DNA of 64,000 bases from Mesostigma viride (lineage: Eukaryota; Streptophyta; Mesostigmatophyceae; Mesostigmatales; Mesostigmataceae): contig RPFO01001239.1 in the NCBI GenBank assembly GCA_009746045.1, positions 20,001-84,000 on the forward strand, in the 5' to 3' direction. The notes below the pieces were generated by a model. It saw nothing but the letters and a program-made list of their open reading frames with translations, was not told the origin of the DNA and searched no databases. Each line of letters starts with the position of its first letter. Position 1 is the stretch's first letter. A program made the translations under genes and the position numbers. Shown piece after piece: positions 1 through 11,300 of the stretch.

Positions 1-529
1 TAAGCCAACTGGCTTGGCCTACCGCTACTGCCGCAATAGCCAGTAGCGAAATATGGAGATATTCGTGGAATTTTCTGCTCAGCAAGGCTTGGCTTCTTCT
101 GATTGTCCGCCTCCATGCTCTCTTACTTCACAAATCGGATATGCTTCCTTTTAATGGAGCAGTGTCCGGCTAAATCTGCTGCTATATTGATACGTGATCA
201 TGTTGGTGTCGTCAACAAAGACGACGGGTTGTGACTGCATAATAAAAATGCGCTGAGCAGCCTACTGTAGCACTGCGGGCGAGGAGATGCTTTCCCAAAT
301 GTCCCATGTCCGTTACAGTACTAAACCATCGTCGTAACCCTACCACAACGCTACGTACTGTAGGGAAGAAAATTGTGTCTGTTGCCGGACTTCACAAGGG
401 GGGGTTTGGAAATCACCCTGTGTGCAGGGATCCTAGTTATTAATTTAGCAATGTCACAGCATCCCCGAGCATTCAGGGCATTCCGGAGTACCCCGCCAAT
501 CCAAAAGAACCGGAATCACTGACCACCAG
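1..529. other. Spacer without recognised gene
   Basis: I see no coding frame with a recognisable domain and no terminal repeats here. The composition is mixed and unremarkable up to the start of the tandem repeats at 530. Confidence 0.5.
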
Positions 530-610
530 CGAGCGAGCGAAGCGAGCGAGCACCGGCGAGCGAGCGAAGCGAGCGAGCACCGGCGAGCGAGCGATGCGAG
601 CGAGCACCGT
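530..610. repeat. 27-bp tandem repeat, 3 copies
   Basis: Three consecutive 27-bp units at 530-556, 557-583 and 584-610. Each is built of GCGA/GCGAGC steps and ends in CACCGG or CACCGT. Copy three differs by one internal base and the last base. Reading frames across it are low-complexity and are not treated as genes. Confidence 0.9.
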
Positions 611-625
611 ACTGCGCACCAATCC

Positions 626-732
626 GGGCAGCGGGCAGCGGGCAGCGGGCAGCGGGCAGCGGGCAGCGGGCAGCGGGCAGCGGGCAGCGGGCAGCGGGCA
701 GCGGGCAGCGGGCAGCGGGCAGCGGGCAGCGG
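626..732. repeat. GGGCAGC heptamer array, ~15 copies
   Basis: Perfect tandem GGGCAGC units run from 626 to about 732. Each unit gives a GGG run followed by a 4-nt CAGC spacer, so the plus strand meets the simple pattern for G-quadruplex folding. Frames across it give only repeated Gly-Gln-Arg-Ala peptides or their antisense. Confidence 0.95.
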
Positions 733-1186
733 GGCGAAGTACTGCCAAAAAAAGGGACCCTGCTTTGGGCTGGGCGGAGCCAGCGGGTTACTCTAGTTAT
801 TTTTGACTTTTTTTTACGGCCGGCGCCACGCCGGCAAAATAATTATGACGCCGGCAGCCGGCAAATGCCGGCCAGCAGCCGGCGTCCCGGCCACTGGCCA
901 GCCGTTTGCCGCCCAGCTAGGTACCAGTACCGGTCGGCCGCCGGGGCCTGGCCGGCCGCCGGCACTAGCCGCTGACGCGAGCAGATGCTACAGTAGTCTT
1001 AGGCATCCACCATCAAACATGCCTGATGATAATTAATTAACATGCCTGAGAATTAATTTAATTTAATTTTTTAATGCCATATGATGACGGCACCACTATT
1101 GTCTCACTTAAGTACCGAATTCACACGATGTGATGATTTAATGCTACACAAAAAAATGAAATGGGGCCGGGTTGTCGCATTGGTGG
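733..1186. other. Spacer with clustered GCCGGC palindromes
   Basis: Between about 820 and 965 the motif GCCGGC/CCGGCC recurs many times in direct and inverted order, giving strong potential secondary structure. The remainder is AT-rich. No gene is recognised. Bases 1182-1186 (GGTGG) are the left target-site duplication of the neighbouring LTR element. Confidence 0.5.
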
Positions 1187-1965
1187 TGTAACGACTAAAA
1201 ATGATCATCAACATCATCCACAGTCCAATATGAAAGATCTTTTACCTGGGTTGCTTTCCTGAGTCGCAGAACTTCAAGTATCCGAGCAACGTTGAGATGG
1301 GGATTCCACAGCACGTGATTTAGGGAATCACAACCCCTTGTAGACACAAAGACAAGCTCGTGTATAGACGACCTCTGTGGAACTGAAGGACGTCTATAGC
1401 CAAGGGGCTCTTATGGATGGACAACAAAGACAAGCTTTATTATACCATGGTGAATCAAAACCAACGTAGCAACAATGGCGACCCCACGTCCTTGATATCG
1501 ACGTGCTTGTCGAACTTGCTCCAACCTTAGCCTGAAGAGAACCAATCAGAACCATGGGATTCTATACAAGATCTTCGTATCCATCCTAGTCACACAGAAC
1601 AGAACAACACCACACACAGCCTGGCAGAATCTTTCCATGAGATCCTAAATCTGTCGTAAGCACTGAAGTCCCAAAGGAGCATTTAAGACTCAATAGTACC
1701 AACTAACAAACTACAACCCCACGTGGATCAGGCCACGACCAATGAGGGCTCCTATCAGTAGTATCAGCCAACAAACTACAACCCTACGTGGATCAGGCCA
1801 CGACCAATGAGGGTTCCTATCAGTTGGTTGACAAAGTATCAGCTCCAAGTACCGTCGTCTTAGAAACCTCATAACTTTCTCAATACTGATCCAAAAGTCC
1901 TCAAATAAAAGCCAAACATTCACAAAACAAAGGATGTAACAACAAAGTCATTTTTGCTTGTTACA
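1187..1965 (-). repeat. 3' LTR of the 1187-9292 element
   Basis: 779 bp, TGTAAC...GTTACA, near-identical to 8514-9292. A minus-strand AATAAA lies at 1441-1436. A 65-bp-period duplication sits at 1701-1825. Confidence 0.93.
1701..1825 (-). repeat. Duplicated ~60-bp module inside the LTR
   Basis: Units at 1701-1760 and 1766-1825 are close copies at a 65-bp period. Each carries an ACGTGG core and a CCAAT box on the plus strand. It lies in the U3 part of the LTR. The arrangement resembles duplicated enhancers of retroviral LTRs, but an enhancer role is inferred only. The same duplication is in the other LTR. Confidence 0.75.
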
Positions 1966-1984
1966 TATCTCCCCCTCAAAACTG
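1966..1984 (-). promoter_or_regulatory. Polypurine tract
   Basis: On the minus strand TTTTGAGGGGGAGATA abuts the LTR start TGTAAC. This is the normal position and composition of a plus-strand priming tract. Confidence 0.8.
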
Positions 1985-2324
1985 GACCTCCCAGGTCCAA
2001 TAGCCAACTCTTGAAGGCAGAGGAACATTGAACAGAAATCCACCATCTCTTGGGAAAAGCAGATGGGTTTTTACATCCCTGGAAACAGGGCCTCCTATCT
2101 CATAAACATCTAGTCACAGGTTTCTACAGCAGACAAGTCACTACCTTATCTACTATAAATCCAGATAAACACATCTCATAATACAAGGTCTTCCATTCAG
2201 CATCCTGGAACCTGGAACTCTGGACTGGAACATCAGAACTGGACTGGAGCCCCCCCATCATCCATCCTGGAATCCCCCCCTCACACCACAATCCAAAGCC
2301 CCCTTTCCTTCTCAGCCCTGTTCC

Positions 2325-3138
2325 TCACAGGCTATACCAATCCCCATTCAGGCCATCCTTGCCCTTGAGTCCACCCATGGGAAACTGCTCCACCATGTGG
2401 GCCAACTCTGGCCAGTCCCTGCTGACCTGCAACACCACGCAAGTCTCAGCAGCTCCTGCCACCATCTGGGCAGCATAGCGAAGGCATGCCCCTGGATAGG
2501 AGAAGAGCACCACAGACTGACTCTCAGGGTCCATCACCCAAGTAGAGGACGTCTTGTGCCTGCTCACCCATGATCTGTACGCCCACCAGAACTGCAGAAA
2601 GGTCTTGACCACCGACCACTTAGCACCTATCAGAGGCACCAGCACCCTTAGTGGCGTCTGACGGATCTTAAGTTCCACAGTGTACTTGGGCAACCCTGGA
2701 TGGCAAAAGAGGTTAGAAGTCTCCAAAGGAAAACACCTTCTGGCAGAGCTGGAGGAAGAAGGAACCAAATCAAAGGCACCCTTCTGAACTGAAAACTCCA
2801 ACAGCTCCATGTAGGAAGCCTCTCCCATACTCACTGGCTGCAACTGAGTAAATGCCTCCTTCAAGGCCTCAGGTAAGGCTGCCAGCATGACCGGCCCCTC
2901 AGCAGGCCTCATGTCAATCTCAGGTCCTGGTGACAATGCATACATCCTACGCAGCAGATGAGCCACAAAAAGGGGAGCCACTCTCATACAGGCTTGTGTG
3001 CAGCTGAGATAGGACCTCCTCCACATAGCCTTCAGAGCTCACCTCCCCCTCCTCTCTGTTGAGTGCAGCCAACGCCTTGGCCAAAGTCTCATAGTGGTCA
3101 CAGGGGCCCGTGCAGTTCCTATGATCCACATAGGCCAC
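2325..3138 (-). pseudogene. Unrecognised 3' ORF of the LTR element (frameshifted)
   Basis: This is the longest frame of the element: 233 codons (3026-2325) overlapping a 63-codon frame (3138-2947). The upstream frame's Leu/Glu-rich sequence continues sensibly into the downstream one near 3000, so one reading frame with a shift is likely. It contains several Trp/Phe-rich hydrophobic stretches and a Ser run. I do not recognise a domain. It lies between the RNase H trace and the polypurine tract, where an integrase tail or an extra 3' ORF would be. No function is assigned. Confidence 0.35.
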
Positions 3139-3866
3139 TCAGCAGCACCAAGGTAGAAACCTCCAGGTATATACTATTGGTCTGGTACACGAAGACGTGC
3201 ATGCAGAACATGACCCACGTGTCTTAATCATACCAGGAATCAAGCCCTAGGTGAACCACTCCATATGTCGAGGGTACAACACAGAAGTCACTCTCCATGT
3301 GCCATCCAAGCTCAGATCCCCTCAACCATCCTCAGAAACTGGTCACCAAAATCTGGATGTCATCTCAGCTTAGTCCAACCAAACTCCCACCAGAGTCCAT
3401 CCCACTCAACTCAGATCCCCGTCGGATTCAATGAGTCCACATGAATCCAAGAAGGAGTAAACAGGATCAAGGCACCTAAGCCAAACAAGGCGAGGCCACT
3501 CCATGTTCTGGGACACCACCCTCCCTCAGCTAGAGTCCACGGGTGAAAGACAAGCCTGACATTCCCAGGGATAACGGGTCATCCACAGGGATCCATGCCA
3601 CGAAATACTGACAACTCTCACTGCTTGATCAGGGCAGGAAGCAGAGTGTCATGTAGCAAGGCTAACCCTCTATACAGCGAACCCCACAAAACTAACTGGG
3701 CTGCCAGGGTCCAAGGCTCATCAAAGCTAGTCACCACAGCACACCCAAAGATTCCAGCCCTTCTCAAGGGAAGAGGTAGTCAGGGACAGATGCTGTATCA
3801 CCACAACAGAGTGGCAGGTAACCGAGCCATAATAAATCCCCAATCCATCCCAACTGGGGACCTCCC

Positions 3867-4190
3867 TCAGATCACCAACAGGTCATAGCAGGCTGGGTGG
3901 ATTCCAAGAATGCTCAATCCTAACACAGGGGCTGGCGTGAGCTTCTGCTGCAGCAAGTCCAAGGCCTGCTGACACCCGTCAGTCCACGCAAACTGGAACG
4001 AGGAAACGTCAACAGCGCCCCAGGTGGAAGTGCAGTCACCAAGAGGCAGGAGCAATCCAGCAGGAAGACGTCGCCAACAGGGTCGCCTCAGGAAGATCAA
4101 GGGTATCTCAGAAGTACACCCATGATGAAGAGAGGCCGTGGACAGGGTTGTCACCAGTGGGTACCCGCCAGCAGGTTGGGGAGGTGCCAC
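3867..4190 (-). pseudogene. Ty3/gypsy-type RNase H remnant
   Basis: The minus-strand frame contains FAWTDGCQQALDLLQQKLT followed by PAPVLGL. This is the pattern at the start of the RNase H domain of Ty3/gypsy polyproteins (F-x-W-T-x-x-C-Q-x-A-F...L-T-x-A-P-V-L). The surrounding frame is not recognisable and is stopped on both sides. It is the clearest hint that the 1187-9292 element derives from the gypsy superfamily. I found no intact RT or integrase. Confidence 0.6.
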
Positions 4191-5814
4191 AAAGCACAGC
4201 CAAAATAGCCCACCGATGGCCAGCGAAACCAGGATACCACATAGTCAGGGATCTATGAGGTGAGCCCGACAGGATGAACTGAAATCCCAGGGTGAATCCA
4301 CGCTATGATCCTCACAGATCTCCTCCCCACCAGAACAAAATTCCCCCCCTCCAGTCGCACCAAAGGAGTGAGAGTGAGGTAAAGCCACATCTCCTTAGTA
4401 GCTAGTACACTCAAACCCATAGCCAGTGGCCTATGATAATCACAAGGCACACTATTTCTCCATAAGATGCCTGGGAAAACTATCCACAGCCTTGAGAGGG
4501 ATAGCAGAAGATCAGTAATGCCTCACCAGCATTATGAACGGTATGCCCCAACTTGTAAATCGTAGCACACGCTACCCCCATGCAAGGGCTAGGTGCAGCC
4601 CAATCCCCTGCACGCCCTGCTCCCCACACAAATCCCCCTCAGCATAACTGGTAAACTGGAGACTACCAGCATGCCTAATAATTCCACCCCTCTGCGTAGA
4701 ATAAGCTGTAATAATCCTGGTATCAGCTTCCCAAGATTGACAGCATGACCTAGCAGGAACAAACGCCATGGGATACGCATGAAGACAGAGGCCCAGCCAA
4801 CCAGAGAAGGGTGGGGGAGGCAAGTCTCTCAGCCCACTAAACCACTGGTGGCCTGCAGGGTCGCTCTATTAAGACGTCCTATGCACCTCATGACTAAAGA
4901 TGGGGTGGGAACTACAGCATCCAAGACAGAGTTGCATACAAGGCAGCTTGAGAGCAGACTGAAAGCAATCACCAATCAGCCAACTGATGTGCCCAAGCTT
5001 GGCAGGGCCCCAGCAACAAAAATCACTCCCCGCATCCATCCAGGTGGCACTACCATGCAAGGTAATGTGGGCATTAGGATCGAAGGAGCCCAAGACAAGG
5101 TTGCACAAGTAGGGCAGCGTAAGGGTATGCTGGATGAGGCCATCAGTCATCAAACAGATACACCCTCAGCTTGGCAGGGCCCTAGCAAGTAGACTGAACC
5201 ATGTCCCCCTAGTCAAAGCATGGAAAGTAGTATCCATGTCCGTGGACCACGTAGACTGCCAAATGGTATTAATGTCAGTGTACCACGGATACTGATGCAC
5301 ATGAGGCAGGTTGTAAGGGTGGTAGAGGGCTGAATGGGTCCCCCAACTAACCCACACCTCTAAGCTCATGTGAGCCCCCGCCCAGCACCAAGTAGTCCAA
5401 CTCCTCAATTAAGAGTCAACGGAGTGGGCATCATTGTCATCACTGTCATGCCAAAGATTCCAGCCTGCCCCACAGTTGTAGCTCCGTTGATCCCGCCCAT
5501 CATCCAACCAACAAGGACATCCTACCCACGCAAACATGATGCCAGACCCCCCGTGCAAGCAGTCCCATTCATACAACCATCATGCTGTGCAAGCAATCAG
5601 CTCAAGGGCGGATGGTGTACTATCAAGACAACAAGCCATCCTGGCACCATGCAAGCAAGAATAAGTCCATAGCAGGGCAAAGCAAGGGTAGGAGGTTACT
5701 CATCTGCACAAGGCTGGCTTGATGTCCACCAGCAGGCAGGACCCAGCACTGCGTCAGGAGCAGGCACCAGCATTACAGATACTCGTCACTTGGGCGTCCC
5801 CAAGTCACCAGAGT

Positions 5815-5945
5815 CGCCAGCGGCCACCATGCAGTGCTTGCAGTCGCCACCACGAGTGCTCTCAGGCCCCACCATGAGTGCTGGTAGTCGCCACCAGGAG
5901 TGCTGGCACTCGTCACCATGAGTGCTTGCAGTTGCCACCAACAGC
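5815..5945. repeat. Degenerate ~22-bp tandem repeat
   Basis: About six imperfect units of GCCACCATGAGTGCTTGCAGT type, 21-23 bp each, lie within the decayed interior of the LTR element. Confidence 0.75.
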
Positions 5946-6957
5946 ACTAGTCCACTACCAGGGTACTCTCCAACGTAGCCTCCATGCACCATGCCCGCCA
6001 TAGACATGTTTCCAATCCCCCACTGGCCTCAAGCCCCCAAGAGGCTACTGCCACCACGCCCAATCAGCGTTGGACCACCCCCACATGTGGGTATCCAACA
6101 CAGCTGTTGCCTGACTGGACAACCAAGACTAGCTGCTTGCGCCGATCACGCTATGGGGAAGTGACTAAGCTGCTTTATGGAGGCCTGGGACGGACACCAA
6201 TGAGCCTGGCTCCAGAAGCTGCTTGGAAGAAGGACCACATGCTGTCAACTGCCCGGACTAAACGTCAATCAGGCTGCAGGAAGGAGCCAGCACTCTTCAC
6301 TATGGCACTCAGAAAACTGCCTAGTAGGCAAGCCACAGACTGCCAACCTATTAAGATAGCAGACTCGAACAGGGCTACTACCAAGTGCCAGGTAGCCAGA
6401 ACTCCTAAGCCGGAGGAGCACAAGGGCCTGAGGTGGTCCAACAGCCAGCAGAATTGCCCAAAATCGAAAAAATGGGCCTAAAAACGCCTTGACCAGTGTC
6501 AAAAATTCTGATCTGAGAACTATATCAGATATATTCACAGATAAGAACTATGACAGCAGCCCTGGTGTCCATACTTGCTGTCCTAGTGCACCTCCTAGGC
6601 CCAACAGGGACCATCTGCCAACAAGCAGTGGTAACCATCTGTCCTGGGAGAAGTAAATGCGTGGTCACAATGGTCTGGCGCAGGTAAGGGCCCCAACTGG
6701 CAAGTGACCCACACCCCACTTGTAAAGGGACGTTGTCAAGCAAGTGGTCCACCCCCTCTGGGAACATGTGTCAAAGGACACCGTCTAGCAAGTGGGCAAC
6801 CCATGCAAGAGACACCTGGCAACTCATGGGTGCACGTGTGATACCCTCTAGGGGACAACCCACTGCAGGTATCCCGATGTCCCCTGATGTGGTGGCATCT
6901 ACCATGCCATATGCCTCCATGATAGCATCTGGCACCCTTTTGGCAGACCTGGGATAT

Positions 6958-7222
6958 CCACTCCCCCGCAGAAATTTTCTCAGGGTAACTAGACACAGCT
7001 GTCCAAGTATGATAGTGGAAACCCCGTAAATGCTGTTGTTCTGCCCTGGCATGTGTGATGCCGTCTGGAAATTACATTGCAGACATCCAGGATGTCCACT
7101 CCCCCGCAAAAAATTGCTCAGGGTAACCAGACGTAGCTGCCACCAATCTGGACAACTCCTAGGGAGCTCGCCCTACCCATAGTACCATGATGATAGTGGG
7201 AACAACACAAATGCCGTTGTTC
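6958..7222. repeat. Two diverged copies of a ~100-bp segment
   Basis: A segment beginning TCCACTCCCCCGCA and continuing through CTCAGGGTAAC occurs at about 6958 and again at about 7096. Each is followed further on by a shared ATGATAGTGG...TGTTGTTCT block (about 7009 and 7190). This is an old internal duplication. Confidence 0.7.
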
Positions 7223-8025
7223 TCCTCCCCACCAAAACCAAACCACCATACACGTGGGAGGAACCAAAGCTCAACCTAGAACGCCTCCACTGTCATGATG
7301 CTCAACAAGAAAAGGAAGAGTTTCCCCCACAACTGAAACAAATGTTTGGCGACGCGTGAATTAAGGACGTGCCACAGTCCTTAAACAGCAAGGGTAGGCT
7401 GCCCATGCACCGAAGAAAAGGATCCTGAAAGATTGTCAAGTGAGTGCAAAAGGAACCTTGCGTAAAAAAGGCAGCCATGAATCCCTACTGTCCGCTCATC
7501 CGGAGCCACCCTCAAAAGACACGAGGTGTAACCTGAGCCACACCGTAAAAATGTCGTCAAAGAAAAGCAGCACCGGGAAAAAAAAACAACCTTAGACGGC
7601 GACGTCGTCAGGCGGTCGCGGTGGTGGTCGTGCGTGCAGCCGCAACCCGGAAACCGGGTGATAGGTGCCGTCGGCAGCAACAGTGCGTCGGCTCAGCCAT
7701 AACCCGTAGCGCCATGTCAGCCTGGCCGAAAACAGAGCCTGCAGGGAAAAAAGACAGCTCCTAGCAGGATTCTGGAGCCGGACCTGCTGAGCTACTGGCC
7801 CAACACTCCGCATGCCCTGCTCGAAACGTAGCAACACTTGCGTAATGCCGATATATAAAGATGTTTGGAGCTAGGCAGAGACTGCGGCGTCAGCAGCCAC
7901 GACAGACAGGGCGGTGGTCGGACTTCAGCACGATGCGGCCAGCCAGCCGAAAGCCCGTAAGTAAGGACGCTTGTCAATGAAATATTGCACGAATTTAAAG
8001 AAAGGGACGGTGACTTAGTGGTGCG

Positions 8026-8286
8026 TTAATAATGGCTTATGCAACACCCTTTTCTAGGGAGAGGTGAAGGAGAAGAAGTCGCCCACACCTGGTTCCGTAG
8101 GGATGAAGGTGATTGTGTAACCCGCCTCACTTCAGTCATAGAAGTACGATTGAAATTAAGTTGACGCCGTGGAGTATGAGTAGTTGTCTCAGCACCTTCC
8201 CTAGCAATGGGTTCCAGAGATGATGACGGATCTCCCAAACCTTGATTAGTAGGGGGTAAAGGTGATTGTGTCTTCGAACTACTCAT
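8026..8286 (-). pseudogene. Possible gag N-terminus, 86 aa
   Basis: An 86-codon frame starts with ATG about 230 bases downstream of the 5' LTR, where gag begins in such elements. The peptide is polar (Ser/Pro/Thr/Gln-rich) with no domain I recognise, and it stops after 86 codons. I infer a truncated gag from position alone. It could be chance coding in non-coding DNA. Confidence 0.35.
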
Positions 8287-8501
8287 ACTTCCACATGGAG
8301 TCGCGATCGTCTGCCTAGTAGAGACAACGGTTACGGCTGACTTCTAGTGTTACAGAGCAAGACAGTCACATCAGGATGTGTCTCAGTCTGTAACACCGTA
8401 AGTTTTCCGCAACTCTATGAATCTTCTCGGATGACAGACATCTGATCAACGTTGTACTACCCGGAAGGTTGCGACTTCAAGAGAAACACCAAAGTAGAGA
8501 C

Positions 8502-8512
8502 CTCCGATACCA
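8502..8512 (-). promoter_or_regulatory. Primer-binding site, initiator tRNA-Met type
   Basis: On the minus strand TGGTATCGGAG starts one base after the LTR end. The usual plant and algal form is TGGTATCAGAG, so one base differs. It fixes the element's orientation. Confidence 0.8.
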
Positions 8513-8513
8513 A

Positions 8514-9292
8514 TGTAACGACTAAAAATGATCATCAACATCATCCACAGTCCAATATGAAAGATCTTTTACCTGGGTTGCTTTCCTGAGTCGCAGAACT
8601 TCAAGTATCCGAGCAACGTTGAGATGGAAATTCCACAGCACGTGATTTAGGGAATCACAACCCCTTGTAGACACAAAGACAAGCTCGTGTATAGACGACC
8701 TCTGTGGAACTGAAGGACGTCTATAGCCAAGGGGCTCTTATGGATGGACAACAAAGACAAGCTTTATTATACCATGGTGAATCAAAACCAACGTAGCAAC
8801 AATGGCGACCCCACGTCCTTGATATCGACGTGCTTGTCGAACTTGCTCCAACCTTAGCCTGAAGAGAACCAATCAGAACCATGGGATTCTATACAAGATC
8901 TTCGTATCCATCCTAGTCACACAGAACAGAACAACACCACACACAGCCTGGCAGAATCTTTCCATGAGATCCTAAATCTGTCGTAAGCACTGAAGTCCCA
9001 AAGGAGCATTTAAGACTCAATAGTACCAACTAACAAACTACAACCCCACGTGGATCAGGCCACGACCAATGAGGGCTCCTATCAGTAGTATCAGCCAACA
9101 AACTACAACCCTACGTGGATCAGGCCACGACCAATGAGGGTTCCTATCAGTTGGTTGACAAAGTACCAGCTCCAAGTACCGTCGTCTTAGAAACCTCATA
9201 ACTTTCTCAATACTGATCCAAAAGTCCTCAAATAAAAGCCAAACATTCACAAAACAAAGGATGTAACAACAAAGTCATTTTTGCTTGTTACA
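8514..9292 (-). repeat. 5' LTR of the 1187-9292 element
   Basis: 779 bp with the same termini as the partner. The differences I noticed are a GG/AA change near base 115 of the repeat and one T/C change near its far end. Transcription should start here and run leftwards. Confidence 0.93.
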
Positions 9293-9569
9293 GGTGGAAA
9301 CTGAACCACACGGCTTTTAATTATCCATGAGACAAAAAGGTATTTTCATTATTCATGTTATTTAAGTGTGAAAATGAATATCTTTATACTACTATTTAAT
9401 ATTAGATCATGGTCTCACTTACATTAACACAATAAATTCATGTCTCATTACACAAATCACATGAGATTTTCCACGTTTGTTGTCTCTTTTCATAAATCAT
9501 CAAATGGAGTGGATGATTTGCGTTGATTGTCGTGTGTTAATAATTAATTAATTGGTGCAGTAATTAATA
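9293..9569. other. AT-rich spacer
   Basis: Low-GC sequence with TTAATTAATTAATT-like runs and no coding signal. Bases 9293-9297 are the right target-site duplication of the LTR element. Confidence 0.5.
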
Positions 9570-9732
9570 TTGGTGCATGCCCGCCACATTAAATTAACTC
9601 AGCATAAACTTATGGCTCAGCTAAAAGCATTACACTTAATTGATGCCCTTAGGCAGGCAAGCACGTCACTCTGCCACAACGGTATTGCGTCCAAGCTAGG
9701 TTGGGCTGTTTTCAAGCTGGTCCAGCTCCCAA

Positions 9733-10396
9733 AGAAGAAAGGGTTGGGGTTAGCATTTTGGGCAGCCAATATGCTAAGTGGATGCAGTTTGGAAAGACCT
9801 TTCCAACGCCGTGCTGACCGCCTGAAACAGACAAGGGACAAGAAAGATATGAGGTCCCGAAGTCCTAGCCGTCCACGGCCGGCGAGGATGCAATCCTCTG
9901 GTATAGTGGACATGACACGTGGCAGGTCGTGCCTGCACAGGCTTACAGCCTGTCCATCACGTGACTGTGGTCCACGTAGACCAGGAGGAGCAGCAGCCTG
10001 CGACTGGTGGGGTACTGAGACTGGCACAAGGCTGCAAGGATACTAGGCCTTGCAGGCTTGTGACAGGTCCTGTACTTCCTAGGTTGCAGGTGTCTAGGCA
10101 AATCCAGCTCGTCCTGGCTCTGCACTGATGCCAGTGGACGTTGGGGATTTGCTAGCAAGCCTGCAACATGCCTCGTCACGCCGATGGGAACGAGGAACAA
10201 CGAAGAAGGATATAGCTTGGTCATGGGGATGACGGCAGCTATCTTGGCAAGCACGAACCGTGGGCGCCCACATTGGACGTGGAAGTGACCACCGTGGTCG
10301 TGGCTTGGTGCACAGGTTAAAAGGTTACTGCTGCCTTGCATGCAACTTTGGCTCAGCCGTGTTGTGAAAGACCAAGAGCTCACAGTTGCTGGGAGC
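9733..10396 (+). mobile_element. Diverged LTR fragment related to copia-2
   Basis: The purine tract AAGAAGAAAGGGTTGG at 9733 is followed by GGTTAGCATTTTGGG. Next come blocks such as GACCTTTCCAACGCCGTG, ACAGACAAGGGAC and ACACGTGGCAGG, in the order found in the copia-2 LTR (29657-30310) read on its minus strand. It is therefore a relict 3' end of a copia-2-like element in plus orientation. The right edge near 10396 is approximate. Confidence 0.65.
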
Positions 10397-10604
10397 TCTT
10401 CTAACTCTCCCACTTCTCCTGCTGTGCCACATCTGCATCCCCCTCCAGAAATGCTCGCTTGAAGTCTACCACCACTGAGCCATAGTAGTCCAAGCCCTTG
10501 TTGAGAAGGCCTAGCTAGAAACACACACAGCAGCAGTCTCCAAGTGTCATGCAGCATGCCAGGGGTATAAATCTCCTCAGCAGTGCACTCACCAGTGCCC
10601 TTTG
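10397..10604 (-). pseudogene. copia-like reverse transcriptase fragment
   Basis: On the minus strand this translates to TGMLHDTWRLLLCVFL-like sequence, then LLNKGLDYYGSVV and DFKRAFLEGDADVAQ with an aspartate of the RT active site. It closely matches copia-1 RT (about 15600-15780) in inverted orientation. It is cut off on both sides: at 10604 the DNA switches to the repeat starting TGTCGCGT, and at 10397 to LTR-like sequence. It is a rearranged fragment. Confidence 0.8.
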
Positions 10605-10659
10605 TCGCGTCCGTGATTTATCACGTCCGCAATTCAGATTTTGGCGTCATTCTGACGTC
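10603..10659 (+). repeat. Left part of the ~0.63-kb repeat 'R', copy 1
   Basis: The sequence from TGTCGCGTCCGTG to ...TCTGACGTC equals 19861-19916. It is interrupted at ACGTC (10655-10659) by copia-1 and resumes at 18488. Confidence 0.9.
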
Positions 10660-10882
10660 AGTTAACGTAAAGGATTTACGTTAGATGGATAGAGATTGTT
10701 ACGCTCTTTCCAACGGCACCTTGAACGCCTCATTTGGTTAAGGAACGTAAAAGTTATGACGTTTCCTAGGCTGTGCCGACAGTACCCGGCGCGCCACTGT
10801 GGGCGCGTACGGACACAGGATGTACAAGTGTCACTTTGATAGTCCGCAGGACGTTGACAGGACTTGTACAGGACTTGATGGT

Positions 10883-11041
10883 CAATTGATAGGTAGGCGC
10901 ACTGTAGCGCGCCAGGACCTATGAGACAATTGATGCTGACTAGTGTACGGATAGGTCCACAGGACTAGCCGTATGGACAATTGATAGATCTGCGCGCCAA
11001 AGGCGTGCCAGAGTCTGTGTAATCAATTGATTGACAGTTCA
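10883..11041 (+). promoter_or_regulatory. Four CAATTGAT motifs in U3
   Basis: CAATTGAT occurs at 10883, 10927, 10978 and 11034, at intervals of 44, 51 and 56 bases upstream of the TATA-like site. The copies are retained in the 3' LTR. The recurrence suggests a protein-binding motif. No factor is identified. Confidence 0.5.
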
Positions 11042-11084
11042 GCTGTGACAGTGCAGCTGAATACTTGGACGCGTCCCTAGTAAG

Positions 11085-11093
11085 CTATATGAG
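11085..11093 (+). promoter_or_regulatory. TATA-like promoter element of copia-1
   Basis: CTATATGAG lies about 185 bases before the LTR end and downstream of the CAATTGAT cluster, where a U3 promoter is expected. Inferred from motif and position. Confidence 0.5.
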
Positions 11094-11300
11094 TGACTTG
11101 GTCACACCGGGACGCTAGTTCTTGCGTGCACGTTCTCTTGGCACTGCGACCCTGTCGTCTGTGCTGCGTGCAGTCTTGGAAGTGACGTGACTTACGTCTG
11201 TGTTTCCTGATTATTAATAAAGGCAACTTCCTGCAAGAACCATGGCGGAATTCGTGGCATTCTTACCCTCACAACTCGTATTACACGCTCTGTCAAAAAG

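Larger units (their letters stand above)
1187..9292 (-). mobile_element. LTR retrotransposon with decayed interior, 8.1 kb, minus strand
   Basis: Two 779-bp direct repeats (1187-1965 and 8514-9292) start TGTAAC and end GTTACA, and are flanked by the 5-bp duplication GGTGG (1182-1186 and 9293-9297). On the minus strand the upstream LTR is followed one base later by TGGTATCGGAG (8512-8502), a primer-binding site like that for initiator tRNA-Met. The purine tract GAGGGGGAGATA lies just before the other LTR. I found only about three differences between the LTRs, so insertion is recent, yet the 6.5-kb interior has no long ORF. It keeps a possible gag start and a gypsy-like RNase H segment. It is probably a non-autonomous copy moved by a relative's enzymes. 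Confidence 0.93.
10660..11276 (+). repeat. copia-1 5' LTR
   Basis: 617 bp, AGTTAACG...CACAACT. It contains four CAATTGAT motifs, a TATA-like CTATATGAG near 11085 and AATAAA at 11216-11221. The 3' LTR is the same with two base differences. Termini are not TG...CA. Confidence 0.95.
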
